The position numbers and the translations under genes are program-made. DNA of 16,578 nt from CAZBQG01 sp964493945. GTDB lineage: Bacteria > Pseudomonadota > Alphaproteobacteria > Rhodospirillales > UBA2165. A model generated the notes under the pieces. It was not told the origin of the DNA. It saw only the letters and a program-made list of their open reading frames with translations, and made no database searches. Below, in pieces: positions 1 to 7,916 of this stretch. The first letter of the stretch is position 1. The number at the start of each line of letters is the position of its first letter. The DNA lies in the NCBI GenBank assembly GCA_964493945.1, contig CAZBQG010000079.1, forward strand, positions 1 through 16,578, in the 5' to 3' direction.

Positions 1-71
1 TCACAAACCACGCCCAAAAGCAATTCCTTCACACGCTCCTTCGCGGGGGGTGACGAGGAGCGGCAGCCCCC

Positions 72-488
72 TTAAGCGTCAGGCTCAAACACCGGGTAAT
101 TATAGTCTTCGTTGATCTCATCCCAGGTGAGGCGCAGATTCATGCCTATCTTTATGTCGTCAACCTCGCAATTGACGATGGTGGTCATGATGCGCGGACC
201 CTCTTCCAACTGGATGGAACCGATGACATAGGGTTCCTGGCCGTGGAAAGCGGGCGGCCCCCGGCGGGTGACGGTATAGCTGTAGAGCGTCGCCTTGCCC
301 GTTGCTTCACGCCATTCCAGACCCTGCCCACCGGTATAGATGGAGGTGGGGCGGGGGAAGAACTGATATTTGCCAGATTTGGTGCAATATTGGATCATAA
401 ATTTCTTTTCCTTGGCCCCATCCCAAAAGGGTTGGGAGAAATTTCTGGGCTCCGGCACCGGACGATTCAGTTTGGGCGTCTCGTTCAT
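72..488 (-). CDS. DUF35 OB-fold protein, partner of thiolase-like protein
   Basis: This 138-residue protein has the layout of DUF35 (Zn-ribbon plus OB-fold) proteins that bind thiolase-fold enzymes. An N-terminal helical stretch (about 1-30, with PFWDGAKEKKF) leads into a ribbon-like segment (about 33-50), then a beta-rich OB fold (about 60-130, with GKATLYSYTV and PYVIGSIQLEEG). The ribbon is degenerate: family members usually have two CxxC-type pairs around a PPR motif, but here only C35 remains before FFPRP, so zinc binding is doubtful. Known partners of this family include the ChsH2 DUF35 domain, which is needed by the Ltp2 aldolase. The ATG lies 16 nt after the thiolase-like stop, behind a strong AAGGAAGGAG ribosome site that overlaps that stop codon, so the two are probably co-translated and may form one complex. 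An acyl-CoA-handling role is likely. The exact reaction is unknown. Confidence 0.85.
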   Translation of the reverse strand: MNETPKLNRPVPEPRNFSQPFWDGAKEKKFMIQYCTKSGKYQFFPRPTSIYTGGQGLEWREATGKATLYSYTVTRRGPPAFHGQEPYVIGSIQLEEGPRIMTTIVNCEVDDIKIGMNLRLTWDEINEDYNYPVFEPDA

Positions 489-504
489 TTTTTCTCTCCT
501 TCCT

Positions 505-1674
505 TCAGCCGGCTTCCATGATCATCACGGTCGAGCAGCTCCAGTTGCGCAAATAGGGAATAGCTCCGATACCCGTGGTCATGGCGTTGCTGGCCCCCTT
601 GATCTGACGCTCGCCCGCCTCGCCCATCAGTTGGCGCACGGTCTCGACCAGGTTGGTTCCACCACCGGCAAGGCCCGCCTGGCCCGCTGAAATTTGCCCG
701 CCACTGGTGTTCAGCGGCAGATCACCCGTATGGGTCAAATCCGTATCGCGGACGAACTTTCCCCCCTCGCCACGCTTGCAAAAGCCGATATTTTCCATCT
801 GCAGCATGACGGCGATGATGAAATCATCATAGGGCTGGAACATGTCGATATCCTTGGGCGTCATGCCAGCCTGTTTCAGCGCCTTGGGCCCGGCCAGGCA
901 GTGCCCGGTCTCCAGGATGTCGTTATAGTTATTGCTGACGCCGTGATTGTCGCGCTCGCCGAACCCGATGGGATGGACGATGCGCTTGGCGCCCATTGCC
1001 TTGGCCTTCTCGGTGGTAGTGATCAAAAGGGCATTGGCCCCGTCGCAGGGCATGACGCAATCCAAAAGCCGCACCGGATCGGAAATCATGCGCGATTCCA
1101 TGTAATCCTGCACGGTGATGGGCACCCGGAATTTCTCAAAGGCATTGTCATTGAGCACCGCATGGCCACGCTGGGCCACGGCAATTTGTCCCAGTGCCCC
1201 ATAATCCAGACCATATTCCTCCTCATAGCGGTTCATGATGAAACCGAAGGCACCGGGCGGGCCCATCAGCCCTACGGGATTGGCAAATTCCGGCTGCCAC
1301 CCTTGAGGGTTGGAGTAGGTCACGCTGGACTGGGCGTCGGCGGCCAGCACCACGGCCGTTTCGCACTGACCGTCGCGGATGGCGGAAATGGCCCTGGCCA
1401 CGGCACCAATGGGCGAGGAGCCGCCGATATCGACCTGCTGGCACCAGTTCAATTCCAAGCCAAGATAATCGGACACGACCACCGACCAAAAGGGCGTGGA
1501 GAGGGCGGACATGGCATTGCAGACTGCAAAGCCGTCGATTTCTTCCTTTTCGACGCCGGCATTTTCCAACACATTGGCAAAGGCCTCGCCGGCCAAATCC
1601 AGCACAGCGCGGCCGGTCTTAAGGTCGATCTTAGTTTCCGAATAACCGATAATCGCGATATCTCTTTTGGGCAC
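505..1674 (-). CDS. Thiolase-fold protein lacking the thiolase catalytic triad (Ltp2/SCP-x-like, possible acyl-CoA aldolase)
   Basis: The 389 residues follow the two-lobed thiolase fold: N-terminal half with VDIGGSSPIGAVARA (81-95) and C-terminal half with LNTSGGQISAGQAG (321-334). The residues that make a classical thiolase are absent. The nucleophile position in the GGSSPIG loop has Ser/Gly instead of Cys, the GHP histidine motif is GQA (331-333), and the C-terminal CxG motif reads SNAMTTG (362-368). This pattern is known from lipid-transfer/SCP-x-like thiolases and from Ltp2, which forms an obligate complex with a DUF35 protein and performs a retro-aldol cleavage of a CoA thioester. The gene is 16 nt upstream of a DUF35 gene and 15 nt downstream of an enoyl-CoA hydratase, the same logic of hydration followed by aldol cleavage. 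The start is GTG, chosen because GGAAAGGGG sits about 7 nt upstream. Aldolase activity is an inference. Thiolase fold and CoA chemistry are secure. Confidence 0.85.
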   Translation of the reverse strand: MPKRDIAIIGYSETKIDLKTGRAVLDLAGEAFANVLENAGVEKEEIDGFAVCNAMSALSTPFWSVVVSDYLGLELNWCQQVDIGGSSPIGAVARAISAIRDGQCETAVVLAADAQSSVTYSNPQGWQPEFANPVGLMGPPGAFGFIMNRYEEEYGLDYGALGQIAVAQRGHAVLNDNAFEKFRVPITVQDYMESRMISDPVRLLDCVMPCDGANALLITTTEKAKAMGAKRIVHPIGFGERDNHGVSNNYNDILETGHCLAGPKALKQAGMTPKDIDMFQPYDDFIIAVMLQMENIGFCKRGEGGKFVRDTDLTHTGDLPLNTSGGQISAGQAGLAGGGTNLVETVRQLMGEAGERQIKGASNAMTTGIGAIPYLRNWSCSTVMIMEAG

Positions 1675-1689
1675 TTGCTTACCCCTTTC

Positions 1690-2484
1690 CTATTTTCCCT
1701 TGAATTCAGGTTTACGTTTTTCTCCGAAGGCCTTGAGGCCTTCGCCCCGGTCTTCGCTGAAATTGAGTGTGAAGGACATGTCCCGCTCATTGGCCAGACC
1801 CTGGGCCAGGGACATGTCGGCGCCCCGGTTGATGGCCGCTTTGGAATACATCACCGCCAAAGGCGCAACATTGGCGATATCGGCGGCGATTTCGCGGGCC
1901 TTGGCCAGCGATTCGCCGGCCGGCGTGACATGATTGACGATGCGCAATTCCTTGGCCTCGGCGCCGCTGATATGGCGCCCGGTCCAGATCAGTTCCTTGG
2001 TCAGATTCTTGCCGATCAGGCGGGTCATGGTCTGGGTTCCGCCGCCGCCCGGAATGATGCCGAGGCGCGCTTCGGGCAGGCCCATCTTGGCTTCCTCATC
2101 GGCGATGATGATGTCGCCCAACAGCGCCATTTCCAGCCCGCCGCCCAGGGCATAGCCTTCGATGGCCGAAATGATGGGTTTGGTGTAATCGGGGAGCGAG
2201 AGGAAAAGCTGGCTCAGCTTCATAGTGTAGCGGTTCATGCGGGCATCGTGGAAATAGCCCTCCTCGCCTACCTTGAAGTCCGACGTATCGACGCCCGCGC
2301 AGAAACCGCGCTCGGTGCTTTTCAGGATCACCGCCTTGACGTCAGGGTCTGCCTCAGCCTCACGCAGGGCGTCACTTATATCCTCCGCCGTCTGCATGCG
2401 CATGGCGTTGCGCTTCTCCGGGCGGTTGATGGAAATTTCAGTCCAGCCCTCGACGCGCTCGACGATGATGTCTTCATAGGCCAT
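1690..2484 (-). CDS. Enoyl-CoA hydratase/isomerase (crotonase family)
   Basis: A 264-residue crotonase, the usual length for the family. The oxyanion-hole segment RGFCAGVD (59-66) and GYALGGGLEMA (110-120) are intact. Both acidic residues that activate water in true hydratases appear to be present: E118 in GGGLE and E138 in LPEARLGIIPGGGG. Hydration of a trans-2-enoyl-CoA is therefore likely. An isomerase role is less likely but not excluded. The ATG is preceded by AAAGGAGG about 9 nt upstream, the best ribosome site in the operon, and this is the first gene of the minus-strand set followed 15 nt later by the thiolase-like gene. Its product, a 3-hydroxyacyl-CoA, would suit the aldolase or dehydrogenase activities predicted next door. 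The acyl chain cannot be deduced. Confidence 0.93.
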   Translation of the reverse strand: MAYEDIIVERVEGWTEISINRPEKRNAMRMQTAEDISDALREAEADPDVKAVILKSTERGFCAGVDTSDFKVGEEGYFHDARMNRYTMKLSQLFLSLPDYTKPIISAIEGYALGGGLEMALLGDIIIADEEAKMGLPEARLGIIPGGGGTQTMTRLIGKNLTKELIWTGRHISGAEAKELRIVNHVTPAGESLAKAREIAADIANVAPLAVMYSKAAINRGADMSLAQGLANERDMSFTLNFSEDRGEGLKAFGEKRKPEFKGK

Positions 2485-2639
2485 GCGGGTTTCCTCCTTT
2501 TGGATGCTTTTATTCCGGATCCAAGATTTACTCCGTCACCGGACGAAGAGAAACACCCTTTTTTAAGCGGCCCACCCTTTAATGCTCCCCAGCATATCTG
2601 TAGAATGTGCCTCACACAATGAATGCAGAGGAAAACCCC
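2485..2639. promoter_or_regulatory. Divergent intergenic region between enoyl-CoA hydratase and SDR operons
   Basis: This 155-bp stretch separates two operons reading away from each other, so it should hold both promoters. A short inverted repeat, ATGCT-cccc-AGCAT, lies at 2582-2595, and a small TCCG-tcac-CGGA repeat lies at about 2535-2546. Either could be part of an operator, but both are short enough to arise by chance. I could not recognise a convincing -35/-10 pair. AGAGGA at about 2627-2632 serves as the ribosome site for the downstream SDR gene. Confidence 0.4.
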
Positions 2640-3554
2640 ATGGCGGGCGAGAAAATAATGCAAGACAAGGTGGCCGTGGTGACCGGCGGCGGGCGCGGCG
2701 TAGGAAGGGGCATTGCGATGCTCTTGGCCAAAGAAGGCGCCAAGGTTGTGGTCAATGATCTGGGCGCCAGCCTGGGGGGCGAGGGCGAGGATACCGGCCC
2801 GGCCCAGGAAGTGGCCAGTGAAATCCAGGCCGCCGGCGGCGAAGCGGTGGCCAGCACGGACAGCGTCACCGAACATGCCAACGCCGAAAAGATCATCCAG
2901 GCGGCGCTGGACAATTTCGGGCGGATCGATGTGGTGGTCAATAATGCGGGCATTTTGCGGGACGCGCTGTTCCACAAAATGACCGAAGAGGAATGGGATC
3001 AGGTGATCTCCGTTCACTTAAAAGGGTCTTTCAATGTGGCCCATGTGGCGGCACCCCATTTCCGCACCCAGGAATCCGGCACCTATGTGCATATGACTTC
3101 CATCAGCGGCCTTTTGGGCAATCTGGGTCAGGCCAATTATTCGGCGGCCAAGCTGGGGATCGTCGGGCTTTCCCGCTCCATCGCCATCGATATGGCGCGC
3201 TATAATGTGCGCTCCAACTGCATGAGCCCGTCGGGCTTCACCCGCATGATCGAATCCATCCCCATCAAGAGCGACGAGCAGGCCAGGGAGTTTGAGCGGC
3301 GCAAGAAACTCATGAGCCCGGACATGAACGCCCCCCTGGCGGTCTATCTGGCCAGCGATCTGGCGAAAGACGTCACCGGACAGATTTTCGCCACCCAGGG
3401 CAACCGCTATTTCCTGTTCAACCAGACAAGGCCCATCGCCATGGAATGCCAGGACGACTGGACCCCGGCCCAGGTGGGCGAGGCGCTCATTGCCGCCCAT
3501 AAGGATGAGCTGACGCCCCTTGAGACCATCCCCGACATCATGCCGCCGCTCTAG
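2640..3554 (+). CDS. Short-chain dehydrogenase, MFE-2 / 3-hydroxyacyl-CoA dehydrogenase-like
   Basis: A 304-residue Rossmann-fold SDR. The nucleotide-binding glycine motif VTGGGRGVGRG is near the N-terminus, followed by VVVNDLGASLGGEG, NNAG before the catalytic region, and SISGLLGNLGQANYSAAK with the catalytic YxxxK. The NDLG segment with a long acidic insert is typical of the dehydrogenase part of multifunctional enzyme type 2 and its stand-alone bacterial relatives, which oxidise 3-hydroxyacyl-CoA esters with NAD. A C-terminal extension of about 50 residues after the SDR core also fits that group. I chose ATG 2640 because AGAGGA lies about 7 nt upstream. An in-frame GTG at 2607 would add 11 residues but has no ribosome site. 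The next gene, a Rieske oxygenase, starts 2 nt after the stop, so the two are probably translationally coupled. The substrate is unknown. Confidence 0.9.
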   Translation: MAGEKIMQDKVAVVTGGGRGVGRGIAMLLAKEGAKVVVNDLGASLGGEGEDTGPAQEVASEIQAAGGEAVASTDSVTEHANAEKIIQAALDNFGRIDVVVNNAGILRDALFHKMTEEEWDQVISVHLKGSFNVAHVAAPHFRTQESGTYVHMTSISGLLGNLGQANYSAAKLGIVGLSRSIAIDMARYNVRSNCMSPSGFTRMIESIPIKSDEQAREFERRKKLMSPDMNAPLAVYLASDLAKDVTGQIFATQGNRYFLFNQTRPIAMECQDDWTPAQVGEALIAAHKDELTPLETIPDIMPPL

Positions 3555-3556
3555 CC

Positions 3557-4813
3557 ATGCAACGGGCGGACAATGAACTGATCTGCCGGGTCGAGCCGGA
3601 CACGCCCATGGGGGATGTGTTCCGGCGTTATTGGACGCCCATCGCCGTCGCCGAACAATTGGACAAGCCCGATGGTGATCCGGTGCGGGTGCGGTTCGCG
3701 GGCGCCGATTATGTGGCCTTCAGGGATTCGGACGGCAAGCTTGGGCTTTTGGATGAGCTTTGCTGTCACCGGGGAGCGTCACTGGCCCTTGGGCGCAATG
3801 AGGAGGGCGGATTGCGCTGCCTTTATCACGGCTGGAAGCTCGCCACGGACGGCGCACTTTTGGAGGCCCCCAACCATCCCGATGGCAAACTGCGTGAATT
3901 GGTCAAGGCACCGGCCTATCCCATCCGCCAGGCGGGGGCCACCATCTGGGGCTATTTCGGCCCGCCGGAAAAGGAGCCCCCCTTCCCCGATTACCCATTC
4001 ATGAGCCAGCCGGAAGAGGAAATTTATACGGCCCGCTATGATCTGAATTGCAACTACCTGCAACTGATCGAAGGCGGGTTCGACAGCTCCCATGTGGGCA
4101 TATTGCATTCCGATATGGCGCGCCCCGGCTGGAAGACCAACAATTTCACGCAGGCCGACGATACCAACAATCCGGGCGCCCTGGCGGTGGATGATCTCAA
4201 TCCCGAACTGAGCATGGAACGGACCGATTTCGGCTTTCATTACGCGGCGCTGCGCAAGGCGGAAAACGGAGCCAAAAGCGTGCGCATCGTGCCCTTCATC
4301 ATGCCTTCGGTGCGCATCATTCCGGCCCGCGAACGCATGGCCTGGATCTTCGAGGTGCCGAGAGATTCGGAACATACCTCCACCTATCTTGTGGCCCACG
4401 GGGCTTATACGTCTGACAAGGTCCGCAACCGGCATATGTCGGGTGTGGATGATCCCAACCTCTGGTCGGAAGAAGATTTCAAGTGGCGGGGAAGCTGGGA
4501 GAATAATTTCGGCCAGGACCGGTCATTGATGAACGAAAGCTGGACCGGCATGAGGGGCCTGGAACAGGAAGACGCCGCCATGACTTTGTCCATGGGGCCC
4601 ATCTATGACCGTACACTGGAACATCTGGTGGCCGCCGACGGGGCGGTGGTGGAAATGCGTCGGGTCTTGCTGGATGCGGCCAGAGGCATGGCGGAGGGCA
4701 AAGACCCCCTGGGTCTGCCCAGTCTGGCCGGGGTCGCAGCCGTGGTTGATACGGATATTCAGCCGGGTGGGCGCTGGCAGGATTTGGCGCCCGGCAATAA
4801 AGCGGCGGTTTAA
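3557..4813 (+). CDS. Rieske [2Fe-2S] aromatic ring-hydroxylating oxygenase, phthalate-dioxygenase-type alpha subunit
   Basis: A 418-residue oxygenase. The Rieske cluster ligands are C69 and H71 (CCHR, so the middle residue of CxH is itself Cys) and C88 and H91 (CLYHGW). The mononuclear-iron site appears as D176-SS-H179 with H184 (DSSHVGILH), and D339 in EQEDAAM is the probable third ligand. D176 corresponds to the bridging Asp that couples the two metal sites in this superfamily. Length and motif spacing place it with phthalate 4,5-dioxygenase and related hydroxylases/O-demethylases, which act as alpha-only oligomers and need a separate reductase. None is encoded in this window. It follows the SDR by 2 nt and ends 8 bp before the convergent dctM gene, so no terminator fits between them. 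It is a paralogue of the oxygenase at 14424-15686. Confidence 0.92.
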   Translation: MQRADNELICRVEPDTPMGDVFRRYWTPIAVAEQLDKPDGDPVRVRFAGADYVAFRDSDGKLGLLDELCCHRGASLALGRNEEGGLRCLYHGWKLATDGALLEAPNHPDGKLRELVKAPAYPIRQAGATIWGYFGPPEKEPPFPDYPFMSQPEEEIYTARYDLNCNYLQLIEGGFDSSHVGILHSDMARPGWKTNNFTQADDTNNPGALAVDDLNPELSMERTDFGFHYAALRKAENGAKSVRIVPFIMPSVRIIPARERMAWIFEVPRDSEHTSTYLVAHGAYTSDKVRNRHMSGVDDPNLWSEEDFKWRGSWENNFGQDRSLMNESWTGMRGLEQEDAAMTLSMGPIYDRTLEHLVAADGAVVEMRRVLLDAARGMAEGKDPLGLPSLAGVAAVVDTDIQPGGRWQDLAPGNKAAV

Positions 4814-4821
4814 TCCCCCGC

Positions 4822-6186
4822 TCACCTTGTGACGATTTCCGGGCCCATCAACAAAGTGGGCAGCCATTTGGATATCCAGGGCACATAAGTCACCAGGATC
4901 AAAAAGACGAACATGATGCTGACGAAAGGCAGGGCCGCCTTGACCACGCGCATCACCGACATATGGGCGACACCCGCCGTGACGAACAGGTTGAGCCCCA
5001 CCGGCGGCGTGATCATGCCGATTTCCATATTCACCACCATGATGATGCCAAGATGGATGGGATCGATGCCCAACTGCATGGCGATGGGAAAGACCAGGGG
5101 GGCGACGATAACCAAAAGGCCCGACGGTTCCATGAACTGACCGCCGATCAACAAGATGATATTGACCACGATCAAAAACACGATCCAGTCGAACCCGGCG
5201 CCGAGCATGGCTTCAGTCAGCATCTGGGGGATGCGTTCCTCGGTCAGCACATGTTTCAGGATCAAGGCATTGGCGATAATAAACATGAGCGTGATGGTCA
5301 GTTTGCCGGCCTCGAAGAGGGATTCCTTGGTGTCGGGATGCCAAAAAACCGACACCGTGCGCCAAATGACCGGTCCGCCCCGGTGCTCCGTCTCGCTGAA
5401 GGGTCCCATATCCCGGTAAACGAAATTCGAGATAAGAAACGCATAAACGGCGGCGACGGCGGCGGCTTCGGTAGGCGTGAAAATTCCACCGTAAATTCCG
5501 CCCAAAATGATAACGATCAGCAACAGACCCCAGCCCGCATCCCGGCCCGAATGGAAAATCTCCTTCCATCCGGCCCAATCCTGCGAGGGCAGGCCTTTAT
5601 AGCGGGCCATGACGTAAATGCCCGCCATCAGCATCAGCCCGGCGATCAGGCCGGGCAGGACGCCGCCCAGGAACATGCGCCCGACCGATACCTCGGTGGC
5701 GGCGGCATAGACTACCATGACGATGGAGGGCGGGATGAGAATGCCCAGCGTGCCCGCATTGCAAATCACGCCGGCGGCGAATTCCTCGTCATAGCCTACT
5801 TCGCGCATGCCGGCGATGACGATGGAACCGATGGCCACTACGGTGGCCGGCGAGGAGCCCGAAAGGGCCGCGAACATCATGCAGGCCAGAACCGATGCGA
5901 TGGCCATGCCGCCCCGCACATGTCCGACCGCTGCAATGGCAAAGCGGATGATCCGCCGGGCCACGCCGCCCGTCGACATGAAGGTGGAGGCCAGAATGAA
6001 AAAGGGAATGGCCAGCAGGGTAAAATGGCCCTGGAAGGCAGAAAAGAGCGTTTGCGCCACCGATGCCAGGGAGCCGTCGGAAAAGGCCACCAGGAACAAG
6101 ACGCTGGAAAGGCCAAGGGCCACAGCAATGGGCACGCCCAAAAACAACAGGACGATGATCAGGGCAAAGAGAAAGATGACGACCAT
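4822..6186 (-). CDS. dctM: TRAP transporter large permease, DctM family
   Basis: A 454-residue, very hydrophobic inner-membrane protein with roughly 12 membrane segments. It is the transport subunit that couples sodium entry to uptake of a solute delivered by the periplasmic DctP. Characteristic DctM stretches are GSSPATVVAIGSIVIAGMRE, NAGTLGILIPPSIVMVVYA and the C-terminal MEIGMITPPVGLNLFV. The last is typical of C4-dicarboxylate-type members. A hydrophilic insert (SETEHRGGP to HPDTKESL) lies in the middle loop, as in the longer members of the family. The ATG is 3 nt after the dctQ stop, with GGGAGA inside the end of dctQ as ribosome site. This implies coupled synthesis of the two membrane subunits. 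The substrate depends on DctP, which is damaged here. Confidence 0.95.
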   Translation of the reverse strand: MVVIFLFALIIVLLFLGVPIAVALGLSSVLFLVAFSDGSLASVAQTLFSAFQGHFTLLAIPFFILASTFMSTGGVARRIIRFAIAAVGHVRGGMAIASVLACMMFAALSGSSPATVVAIGSIVIAGMREVGYDEEFAAGVICNAGTLGILIPPSIVMVVYAAATEVSVGRMFLGGVLPGLIAGLMLMAGIYVMARYKGLPSQDWAGWKEIFHSGRDAGWGLLLIVIILGGIYGGIFTPTEAAAVAAVYAFLISNFVYRDMGPFSETEHRGGPVIWRTVSVFWHPDTKESLFEAGKLTITLMFIIANALILKHVLTEERIPQMLTEAMLGAGFDWIVFLIVVNIILLIGGQFMEPSGLLVIVAPLVFPIAMQLGIDPIHLGIIMVVNMEIGMITPPVGLNLFVTAGVAHMSVMRVVKAALPFVSIMFVFLILVTYVPWISKWLPTLLMGPEIVTR

Positions 6187-6189
6187 GGT

Positions 6190-6864
6190 TCAGCCATCTC
6201 CCTCTTTGGAGGCATCGGGAGAAGAGGTGTCCAGGCTTTGGTCCCCTTCTTCCAATTCATGGCTGACGATGATCACGTCGATTTCGCCTTTGAGCACCCG
6301 CCATCCCACCTGCAGAAAGCGGAAGGTCAGCAGGGCCACGCCAAGGGGCAGGGCGAAATAGGGAATGAAACGGGGAAGCTTTTCGTAGGCTTCGTCCTCG
6401 TTCAGCCAGGCCGACAGAAACTGGAGAAAATCGGGCATGGGAATGTCTTCGGTTTCCAGAAAGGCCCGCTTGGTGACGAAGGGATACCAGTAATCCCAAC
6501 TGCCCTTGAGCAACAAAAGGCAAAACAGAATGGAAGCGGAAACCGCGATCAGCGCGACGATCCGGCGATGCGGTTTGGACAGCATATTGACCGCCACATC
6601 CACACCCAGATGGAGGCTCCGCTTGACGCAATAGGAAACCCCCAGAAGCACCAGCCAGGCAAAAAGAAAGACCGTCGTCTCCAAGGCCCAGAGCAGATTG
6701 TCATTGAATACATAACGGGTAATCACATTGACAAATGTGATCAGGGTCATGACCCCCAAAATGACGGCGATCATCGTTTCCTCGAACTGATCGACGGCCC
6801 GCCCCCACGTGTTTTTGGGTCCCTCGTTGATTTGAACCTCCCCGCTTTTTTTCTTACCCGCCAA
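6190..6864 (-). CDS. dctQ: TRAP transporter small permease, DctQ family
   Basis: A 224-residue membrane protein with four predicted membrane helices (about 30-52, 58-80, 100-120 and 165-190) and the DctQ-type segment TFVNVITRYVFN. It forms the membrane complex with DctM. A hydrophilic loop between helices 3 and 4 (AFLETEDIPMPDF region) and an acidic, Ser/Asp-rich C-terminal tail of about 25 residues make it longer than the usual 160-190 residues. The start is TTG, since no ATG or GTG upstream of the first helix fits. Its ribosome site GGTGGGG is the 3' arm of a strong hairpin, so translation may be limited by that structure. Expression relative to DctP would then be low, which is usual for TRAP membrane subunits. 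Confidence 0.9.
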   Translation of the reverse strand: MAGKKKSGEVQINEGPKNTWGRAVDQFEETMIAVILGVMTLITFVNVITRYVFNDNLLWALETTVFLFAWLVLLGVSYCVKRSLHLGVDVAVNMLSKPHRRIVALIAVSASILFCLLLLKGSWDYWYPFVTKRAFLETEDIPMPDFLQFLSAWLNEDEAYEKLPRFIPYFALPLGVALLTFRFLQVGWRVLKGEIDVIIVSHELEEGDQSLDTSSPDASKEGDG

Positions 6865-6868
6865 ACTG

Positions 6869-6896
6869 CCCCACCCGGGCCAAAGCCCGGACGGGG
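6869..6896 (-). promoter_or_regulatory. 12-bp hairpin between dctP and dctQ covering the dctQ ribosome site
   Basis: Read on the minus strand, CCCCGTCCGGGC and GCCCGGGTGGGG form a 12-bp stem with a TTTG loop. Every position pairs, with two G-U wobbles. The hairpin ends 4 nt before the TTG start of dctQ and includes the purine-rich GGTGGGG that would bind the ribosome. On the minus strand it is not followed by a T-run, so it is unlikely to be a simple terminator for dctP. On the plus strand it is followed by TTTT, but no plus-strand gene ends nearby. It probably stabilises dctP mRNA and/or reduces dctQM translation, a common arrangement after genes for periplasmic binding proteins. The structure is seen in the sequence. 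The role is inferred. Confidence 0.7.
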
Positions 6897-6912
6897 TTTT
6901 GGCAATGGGTGC

Positions 6913-7916
6913 TTAGCTGCCCGCGTTGGCGGCTTGCGCGGAAGAGATGAGTTCCGCACCGATATTCTTTTCGAACTTCTTCCAGACCGGCTTGAGGCTT
7001 GAAACCCAGGCGGCCCGCTGCTTATCGGTCAGCTTGCGGACCTTGCCGCCGGCCGCGATGACTTTCGCCCGGTTGGCCTGATTGACCTTGAAGGCTTCCT
7101 AGTTGCGGGTGGCGGTGACTTCCTTGATGATCGTCGTCAACTGCCCCTTGACGCCCCCCGGCAGGCCCTTCCACCATTCGGTCGAGGTCACCACCAGATA
7201 ATCGATGATGCCATGGTTGGTTTCAGTTACGCCGTCCTGCACCTCGAAGAACTTCTTGCCATAAATATTGGACCAGGTGTTTTCCTGACCATCGATGACC
7301 TTGGTCTGCAAGGCGCCATAGACTTCCTTGAAGGACATTTTCTGCGGATTGGATTTGAGCTGACGGAACTGGGCGACCAGCACGTCGGACGCCTGCACCC
7401 TGAATTTAAGGCCCTTGGCGTCAGACGGCTTGATCAGAGGGCGGTTGGCCGACATCTGCTTCATGCCGTTATGCCAGAAGGCCAGACCCTTGAGGCCTTT
7501 GCGCCGCATGGAATTTTTCAGCTTCTCGCCGGCTTTCGAATTCTGGAAACGGTCCACCGCATCAATGTCCTTGAACATGAAGGGCAGATCGAAAATGCGG
7601 AATTTCTTGGTGAACTTTTCGAACTTGGACAAAGACGGCGCCGCCAGATGGACGTCACCATTGAGCATGGCTTCCAGAACCTTGTTGTCGTCATAAAGTG
7701 TGGAGTTGGGAAGACTTCCATGCAGGCCTTGCCGTTCATTTCCGCATTCACCCGTTTTTCCAGAAGGGTCGCGGCAATTCCTTTGGGGTGTTTGTCCGTA
7801 TTGGTCACATGACTGAATTTAATTTTGATTTCCCCCTTATCGCATTTGGCGGATGCGGGAGAGGCCGAAATCAACAGCGCTACGCCTGCGCTGGCTGCCA
7901 AAAGAGCTCTACACAT
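6913..7916 (-). pseudogene. dctP: TRAP transporter solute-binding protein DctP, C4-dicarboxylate type, with frameshift and in-frame amber codon
   Basis: When repaired, the gene encodes about 334 residues, the normal DctP length. A signal peptide runs to ASA at residue 23. Family landmarks follow: VFPNSTLYDD, NGDVHLAAPS, KGLKFRVQASDVLVAQF, NPQKMSFKEVYGALQT and DGQENTWSNIYGKK. The Arg in KFRVQ is the residue that clamps the substrate carboxylate in this family, so a C4-dicarboxylate or similar acid is likely. Two lesions are visible. One base is missing near 7708-7710, where restoring a fourth G in the plus-strand GGG run gives VFPN-STLYDD. A TAG at 7099-7101 interrupts the frame after TATRN, yet the same frame stays open for 61 more codons (EAFKVNQANRAKV onwards) to the natural TAA at 6913-6915. 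The homopolymer loss could be a sequencing error. The amber codon could be a substitution error or a real mutation. dctQM lie downstream and look intact. Confidence 0.88.

Noticed and set aside
46..71. Possible terminator hairpin (GGGGG / CCCCC) after the DUF35 gene
   Set aside because: The stem is only 5-6 bp with a loop of about 14 nt or more, and no T-run follows on the minus strand.
694..2622. 642-residue plus-strand ORF
   Set aside because: It lies antisense to the thiolase-like and enoyl-CoA hydratase genes, has a His/Gly/Asp-rich composition typical of antisense frames in GC-rich DNA, and resembles no protein.
2607..2639. GTG start giving an SDR longer by 11 residues
   Set aside because: No ribosome site precedes it, whereas AGAGGA precedes ATG 2640 and the extension does not fit the SDR N-terminus.
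4963..7002. 679-residue plus-strand ORF
   Set aside because: It is antisense to dctM and dctQ. The Gln/Asp/His/Gly-rich translation mirrors the membrane-protein codons and has no domain.
7099..7101. Read-through or pyrrolysine decoding of the TAG in dctP
   Set aside because: Nothing in the window suggests pyrrolysine machinery or a read-through signal. A single substitution or sequencing error is simpler.
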